In this document: piece after piece, positions 59,518 to 64,000 of the stretch
How positions within the stretch are numbered: the first letter of the stretch is position 1
Layout: the number at the start of each line of letters is the position of its first letter
NCBI GenBank assembly: GCA_902706205.1
Contig: CACSKA010000003.1
Location: 372,001-436,000 of the forward strand
Direction: 5' to 3'
Source of the DNA: Chryseobacterium sp. 18061
GTDB taxonomy: Bacteria; Pseudomonadota; Gammaproteobacteria; Enterobacterales; Enterobacteriaceae
DNA: 64,000 nucleotides
Translations under genes and position numbers: made by a program
Notes under the pieces: model-generated
Databases searched by the model: none
Told to the model about the DNA's origin: nothing
The model's input: only the letters and a program-made list of their open reading frames with translations

Positions 59518-59826
59518 ATGACGACAAGTGAAAATAAACAACAAACAGACCAAATAACCGATCAGCTTATTGGCGAGGCCGTATTGTCGCTGCTAAAGCG
59601 CAAAGGACCGATAAGCACGCTCGCACTGCTGGCAGAGCTACGCAACATGCTGGCCGTAGAAAGCGACCCACGGCGGCAAGAAACGTTGCCGATTATTATC
59701 GCTGAAGTTGAAGCGACGACGCTGAGAACTGAGCGTCCGGAAAACCTGACCACGGGAACGCATAAGGAAAATGCGAATACGCTCCTGGGTAATAAGCAGC
59801 CGCCAAGAAAAAATAAAATCCACTGA
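59518..59826 (+). CDS. ymgA: YmgA-like connector protein
   Basis: A 102-residue protein in the ymgA position. The N-terminal half is a helical connector domain (DQLIGEAVLSLLKRKGPIS) and the C-terminus ends RKNKIH, like NRIH in E. coli YmgA (90 residues). Similarity is modest, so the symbol rests partly on position. Start at 59518 preferred because ATG at 59464 and 59470 would add unrelated residues; the ribosome-binding site is weak. Confidence 0.75.
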   Translation: MTTSENKQQTDQITDQLIGEAVLSLLKRKGPISTLALLAELRNMLAVESDPRRQETLPIIIAEVEATTLRTERPENLTTGTHKENANTLLGNKQPPRKNKIH

Positions 59827-59854
59827 CAACACAACGATGCCCGAGGGTAAAAGA

Positions 59855-60133
59855 ATGCACACAGCCACGATTCAACATCCTGATATTGATACCGATATAC
59901 AAGAGACTTCTTTGACGGATTATTTCCGTCAGGCGGGTGATATGTTTGCCGCGGAGTCTGCTGTATTGGGCACGGCAATTCGCCATGTTTTGTCGGCCGG
60001 TGAACATATTAATAATAAGAACATTATTCTGGCGTTGCTGCGCTCGCTGGAAGACACCCGCGATGTCGAGCAAGCGGATGTTATCCGTAAAACCCTTGAA
60101 AGGGTGGTCAGCCATACCACCGACGATATCTGA
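59855..60133 (+). CDS. ariR: AriR (YmgB), regulator of biofilm and acid resistance
   Basis: A 92-residue helical protein resembling E. coli AriR (88): LTDYFRQAGDMFAAESAVLG, NNKNIILALLRSLE and DVIRKTLERVV. AriR is a Hha-like fold dimer and acts with YcgZ and YmgA through the Rcs system. GAGGG lies eight bases before the ATG at 59855. Confidence 0.9.
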   Translation: MHTATIQHPDIDTDIQETSLTDYFRQAGDMFAAESAVLGTAIRHVLSAGEHINNKNIILALLRSLEDTRDVEQADVIRKTLERVVSHTTDDI

Positions 60134-60224
60134 CAGGTCTGCCGGTACTGCCGGAGACAGTGATTCGGGCCGTGAGCAATTGCGGTCCTGAGCATTCTAA
60201 CCCTGTGACAATGGGAACTTAACA

Positions 60225-60812
60225 ATGAGTGGCCTAAACTGCGTGCAGCTTGAACAGGTCGATCTCTGGCTGTCTGACCATTATTTGCAACTTGGTTTGC
60301 AAACGGCGCTGGAGAATATCCGCTTTGATGATATCGGTATTCGTTACGTGTTTTTGACTGAGCAATATTATGCGGATGTGCTCAGCCATAATTACGATCT
60401 GGAAAAGAACCGCTTAATTCTTCTGACCAACGGGCATGATTTTAACTTTCTCGACAGCGTGCCGCTACACCGTCTATCGGCCAGAGCTACGCTCGATGAT
60501 ATACGTAATTTTATCACCGCCATTACCTGGCAAAAAGGGCAGGCAACGATGCCTTCTCATCGAATGTTATTGACCGCCAGGGAGAAAAAGCTGATCGACT
60601 TAATGAAGGAAGGGAAAAAAATGACGGAAGTGGGCATGCATATGAATGTGCATATCAAAACGATTTATCAAATCCGTCAGAACCTGATTAAGAAGATGGG
60701 CTGTACCGGGCTGATTGATTTTCTACGCACCCTGCGCAGCGATGTCTTCAGCCGCTGGCTGCAGGAAAACCAGCGTTATCCTGTATCAAACCGCCGGAAT
60801 GTGATCCACTGA
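60225..60812 (+). CDS. LuxR-type transcriptional regulator (RcsA/BglJ-like)
   Basis: A 195-residue protein with an N-terminal receiver-like or degenerate domain (LWLSDHYLQLGLQTALENIR, no phosphorylatable Asp in the usual context) and a C-terminal LuxR helix-turn-helix (LTAREKKLIDLMKEGKKMTE, HMNVHIKTIYQIRQNLIKKM). This plan is that of RcsA, BglJ and similar RcsB partners. It occupies the place of ymgC behind ariR, 91 bp downstream and in the same direction, so may belong to the same output. Confidence 0.82.
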   Translation: MSGLNCVQLEQVDLWLSDHYLQLGLQTALENIRFDDIGIRYVFLTEQYYADVLSHNYDLEKNRLILLTNGHDFNFLDSVPLHRLSARATLDDIRNFITAITWQKGQATMPSHRMLLTAREKKLIDLMKEGKKMTEVGMHMNVHIKTIYQIRQNLIKKMGCTGLIDFLRTLRSDVFSRWLQENQRYPVSNRRNVIH

Positions 60813-60907
60813 AACGGGCCAGTTAGTGCCGGTGTGATACGGTTTCAACGGGGTATGAATAATTACGGGTATAATCATTCAACTCTGAAACACGAAACCG
60901 GACAGCC

Positions 60908-61834
60908 ATGAAAGACGACATCAATCAGGACATTACCTTCCGCAAGCTCAGCGTCTTTATGATGTTTATGAATAAAGGCAACATCGCTCGCACTGCGGAA
61001 GCGCTGGAGCTAAGCAGCGTCAGCGTACACCGCGCGCTGCACACCCTTGAAGAGGGCGTTGGCTGTCCGCTGTTTGTCCATAAAGGCCGTAATCTGGTGC
61101 CGCTGCCAGCGGCATGGACGCTACTGGAATACTGCCAGGACGTGATAAGCCTGATGAGCAAAGGGCTGGAGCAGACGCGAAAAGTGGCGGGCGTCGGTCG
61201 CGGACGTTTGCGTATCGGCACCCTATATTCGCTGACGCTGGAAACGGTGCCGAAAATTATCATGGGCATGAAACTGCGCCGTCCGTAGCTGGAGCTGGAT
61301 TTGACCATGGGCTCGAACCAGATGCTGCTGGATATGCTCGAAGATGACGCCCTCGACGCTATTCTGATTTCTACTAACGAAGGCGAATTCACCGGATCTA
61401 AATTCGATGTTATTCCGCTATTTCACGACGATATCTTTCTCGCCGCACCCGCCAGCGTTGTGCTGGACGCCTCCCAGGATGCCGATCTGCGTGATTACGC
61501 CGACCGGAAATTCGTCTCGCTGGCGGAAGGGTTTGCTACCTACGCCGGTTTTCAGGAAGCTTTCAGCATTGCCAGTTTCGAACCGGAGATTGTGACCCGA
61601 GTGAATGATATTTTCTCGATGATCAGTCTGGTACAGGCGGGGGTCGGATTTGCCCTGGTTCCAGGGCGTATGAAGAAAGTGTACGAGAACGATGTGCAAT
61701 TGCTGAAGCTGGCGGAACCGTATCAGATGCGCCAGCTGATTTCGATTGTCTATTCACATCATCGCGAGCGCGATCAGGACCTGCTGGCGCTGGCGGCAGA
61801 AGGGCGCATGTACGCTCGTAGCATCAGCGGTTAA
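60908..61834 (+). pseudogene. mdcR: mdcR, LysR regulator of malonate decarboxylase, broken by an amber codon
   Basis: The frame encodes a 308-residue LysR protein: helix-turn-helix at residues 20-45 (NIARTAEALELSSVSVHRAL) and effector domain to YARSISG. Codon 127 (61286-61288) is TAG inside RRP-stop-LELDLTMGS, where Glu is expected (GAG to TAG, one base). The two halves are in the same frame, so no indel is involved. The gene faces mdcH with an 11-bp overlap. Unless the strain carries an amber suppressor, the malonate genes probably lack their activator; a restart at ATG 61301 would not make a DNA-binding protein. Confidence 0.85.
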
Positions 61835-62726
61835 GCCGTTTCAGTAGGTGCTGCGCAACCTCAACGCTGTTGCGTTCCAGACAAATCGCTTCGCCTTGCC
61901 AGCCAGAAAGGTGCGTCAGTCCGGTCAATACGCTGCCCGGCGGCATTTCAATGGCGAGTCGCGCGTCACGCTGATTGGCGGAAACCATCGCGTCCTGCCA
62001 CTGCACGGTTCGCGCCATGTTATACGCTAAATCGTCGGCGATTTTCTGTGGCTCCCACAATACCCGGCCCGTGGTGCCACTCAGATAAGCACGCTGCGGA
62101 CGTGACAACGTCACTGATGTAAAGGCATGAGCCAGCTTTTCAGCGGGTTCATCCAGCAGCGCGCAGTGCGACGGCACGCTGACCGCAAGGCGAGTCGCCT
62201 TACTGGCCCCGGCGTTCAGTGCGTTATGCGCCACAATCGCCATCTCTTCATCACTTCCGGCAATGACAATCTGCGTTTCGGCATTCAGATTGGCGATGTA
62301 CGTCTGCGTACCCGCCATCAGTTTTTCGACGTGGGACAGCGTCAGGCCGACAATCGCCGTCAGGCCGTAGCCGTGCGGATATGCCTGCTCCATCAAATCA
62401 CCACGCAGCGCGACCAGGCGCAGCGCATCATCAAAGGCCAGTGCACCGGCCATCACCGCTGCGGGGTAGGCTCCAATCGACAGGCCACTGACGATATCGG
62501 GTTTGACGTCATGGCGCATTAATTCACGCGCCCACGCCACGCCGACTATCAGTAAACACAGCTGCACCGCACGGGTGTGCTGTAACGCATCGGCACTGTC
62601 CAGAGAGTCGGTTTCATCGCCGAGTACGGCACGCACTTCAGCCAGAATTGCGTCGCCGTCGGGCAAGTTTTGCAGCATACCGGGGCGCTGAGTGCCCTGG
62701 CCGGGGAAGGTAAAGAGGATTTTCAT
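61824..62726 (-). CDS. mdcH: MdcH, malonyl-CoA:ACP transacylase of malonate decarboxylase
   Basis: Loads malonyl groups on the ACP subunit MdcC during activation of malonate decarboxylase. FPGQGTQ near the N-terminus and the nucleophile Ser83 in GLSIGAYP are typical of FabD-like acyltransferases; the catalytic His is near VPSHCALLD. The start at 62726 overlaps the mdcG stop as TAATG, indicating coupling, and gives 300 residues. Confidence 0.92.
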   Translation of the reverse strand: MKILFTFPGQGTQRPGMLQNLPDGDAILAEVRAVLGDETDSLDSADALQHTRAVQLCLLIVGVAWARELMRHDVKPDIVSGLSIGAYPAAVMAGALAFDDALRLVALRGDLMEQAYPHGYGLTAIVGLTLSHVEKLMAGTQTYIANLNAETQIVIAGSDEEMAIVAHNALNAGASKATRLAVSVPSHCALLDEPAEKLAHAFTSVTLSRPQRAYLSGTTGRVLWEPQKIADDLAYNMARTVQWQDAMVSANQRDARLAIEMPPGSVLTGLTHLSGWQGEAICLERNSVEVAQHLLKRLNR

Positions 62727-63343
62727 TATGGCTCCCTGTGCCACGGCGTCGCGGTCAGCTGCGGGCCTGAGGCGGTTTTGAGCAATACGCGTCCTTCGCG
62801 TAGCCATTCGTTTAACGCGAACGCGCCGAAAGGCGTTTCAACCTGAGTGTCAGCCCGGCACGGCAGTTTTTTCACCTGCGCCTGCCACTGGGATAACTCA
62901 TCGTGAGTCAGTGGCTGCGGGGCGCGGATGATCACGTCGAGATCGCTCTCTGCGTGCAGGACGGGAATTTCGGTGGCGAGCGCATAACCGGTGCTGCCGG
63001 TAATACCCCAGAGCCACGGCCACGCAAAGGTGGTCAGTAAAATAGCCGCCTGAACAGGCGGCTGAGAGACAAACGGGGAATGCAGCAGACGTTCGCGATC
63101 GGCGAGCATTTCGGGCGTGACGACGCGGGAAATAGCCTCTGCGTTCACCCATCCGGCGGCGCGTTGTTCGCGCTTCATGCCGCGTACGCCCACCGGTATA
63201 TCAGCGTTGTCATTCACATCGCGCCGTACAACCACCGGAAGACCGGTGTGCCATTGGCTTGCTACCCATGCTTCCTGAATGTTCAGTAAAGCGTCAGCAC
63301 TGCTCAGCCACAGCAAATCGTGAGGGCGCGATGTGAAAGTCAT
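62726..63343 (-). CDS. mdcG: MdcG, phosphoribosyl-dephospho-CoA transferase
   Basis: Attaches the 2'-(5''-triphosphoribosyl)-3'-dephospho-CoA prosthetic group to MdcC. The nucleotidyltransferase-like ESDLDVII (Asp-x-Asp metal site) lies near residue 133; the N-terminus RPHDLLWLS and VVVRRD are typical. The length is 205 residues. It lies 1 bp from mdcF and overlaps mdcH. Confidence 0.92.
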   Translation of the reverse strand: MTFTSRPHDLLWLSSADALLNIQEAWVASQWHTGLPVVVRRDVNDNADIPVGVRGMKREQRAAGWVNAEAISRVVTPEMLADRERLLHSPFVSQPPVQAAILLTTFAWPWLWGITGSTGYALATEIPVLHAESDLDVIIRAPQPLTHDELSQWQAQVKKLPCRADTQVETPFGAFALNEWLREGRVLLKTASGPQLTATPWHREP

Positions 63344-63344
63344 A

Positions 63345-64000
63345 TTACATGCCTGAAGTTAACGTAATGAACAGCGGTAACGACAGGATACACAGAACGG
63401 AGCTCAACAGCAGCACGGCTTCTGCATCTGGAGACTGAACGCCAAAGCGGTTACCGAACACCACGCCAAAGAAACCGGCGGACAGCGCAATCATCAGGAT
63501 AGCGGTGATAGCCACGGAGCCATGCAGACCGAACGCCAGAACGATACCCCAGGCGATGAACGGCTGAATCAGCAGCTTGGTGATGGTGGCAATACCCACG
63601 ACCGCATTCAGTTTGAGCTTACGAGCAGACAGGATAACACCGGTCAGGAACAGGGCTGCGGCTGTCGCAGACAGGCCCAGTGGTTTAATCGCCGACAGAA
63701 CCAGATCCGGCATTTTGATGCCAATCGCGGACAGGATCACACCCAGCAGCGGGCCCATGACGATAGGTTTTTTCAGTGAACGCCACATCAACACTGGCAG
63801 CATTGCCAGGGTAGAACCGCTATTTTCGCCCGCTGCCAGTGCTTTTTCACGCTCAAGGATAAGCAGGCAGAACGGGGTCATCAGCACGGAACCACAGGCG
63901 ATAGACACTGCGACGGACAGGGACGTTGCAGAACCTTCACCCAGAACGCTGCCCAGAATTGGCAAGCCCAGTGCCGCATAGTTAGGCAGTGCAACGGTCA
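63345..64000 (-). CDS. mdcF: MdcF-type malonate transporter (AEC family), C-terminal part
   Basis: Auxin-efflux-carrier-family transporter, runs out of the window at its N-terminal side (frame open to base 64000 with VALPNYAALGLPILG). Hydrophobic helices alternate with short loops; SVAVSIACGSVLMTPFCLL is visible. Position before mdcG and mdcH makes it MdcF. The shorter start suggested by a TTG near 63965 is inside the gene. Confidence 0.88.
   Translation of the reverse strand, partial: TVALPNYAALGLPILGSVLGEGSATSLSVAVSIACGSVLMTPFCLLILEREKALAAGENSGSTLAMLPVLMWRSLKKPIVMGPLLGVILSAIGIKMPDLVLSAIKPLGLSATAAALFLTGVILSARKLKLNAVVGIATITKLLIQPFIAWGIVLAFGLHGSVAITAILMIALSAGFFGVVFGNRFGVQSPDAEAVLLLSSVLCILSLPLFITLTSGM

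Overview
The window looks like chromosomal DNA of a member of the Enterobacteriaceae close to Enterobacter, Lelliottia or Leclercia; the genus cannot be fixed from this sequence alone. The evidence is a backbone that follows the E. coli gene order near the replication terminus (fumA, fumC, tus, rstB, rstA, ydgC, folM, ydgI, ydgH, pntA, pntB; later uspE, fnr, ogt, mcaS, smrA; later bluR, bluF, ycgZ, ymgA, ariR), with near-identical protein lengths. A Tus-binding Ter site, matching E. coli TerB at 22 of 23 positions as I recall it, places the left end in the terminus region.

Layout. 1-9.3 kb: fumarase genes, tus with its Ter site, the RstBA two-component system, folM, ydgI and ydgH. 9.7-12.9 kb: an ERIC repeat, then the membrane transhydrogenase pntAB. 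13-19.6 kb: leuE, small envelope genes, the formaldehyde-detoxification pair frmRA and a trg-type chemoreceptor that, unlike E. coli Trg as I recall it, ends in NWETF. 19.8-23.9 kb: a PQQ-dependent membrane dehydrogenase of the glucose/quinate/shikimate family, divergent from an MHS-type transporter. 24.2-28.1 kb: uspE, fnr, ogt, the sRNA gene mcaS and smrA. 28.1-34.2 kb: a complete lower beta-ketoadipate block, pcaR divergent from pcaIJFBDC, with paired PcaR-like operators; the ring-cleavage genes pcaGH are absent. 34.3-35.3 kb: a second methionine aminopeptidase gene overlapping a ParD-like antitoxin gene.

35.4-48.7 kb is an accessory island that splits an ancestral umuDC operon. The N-terminal half of umuD with a perfect LexA box is on the left and a decayed umuC on the right. 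Between them are a degraded autotransporter, an intact 1468-residue autotransporter, a LysR regulator, an IS3-family element, an orphan alpha/beta-hydrolase-like gene, a decayed topoisomerase III fragment typical of integrative elements, and a second, MucAB-like umuD(prime)-umuC pair with its own LexA-like box.

49-55.6 kb: small lipoproteins and a tightly packed five-gene minus-strand run (MASE1/PAS membrane sensor, HdeD-papain-like fusion, MipA/OmpV outer-membrane protein, omptin protease, MFS transporter). I regard this run as the most likely undescribed functional unit. 55.8-60.8 kb: a DMT transporter, then the blue-light module bluR-bluF-ycgZ-ymgA-ariR followed by a LuxR-type regulator where E. 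coli has ymgC. 60.9-64 kb: the end of a malonate decarboxylase cluster (mdcF, mdcG, mdcH) facing an mdcR gene broken by an in-frame amber codon.

All assignments rest on reading protein motifs and remembered family sequences; no database search was run.
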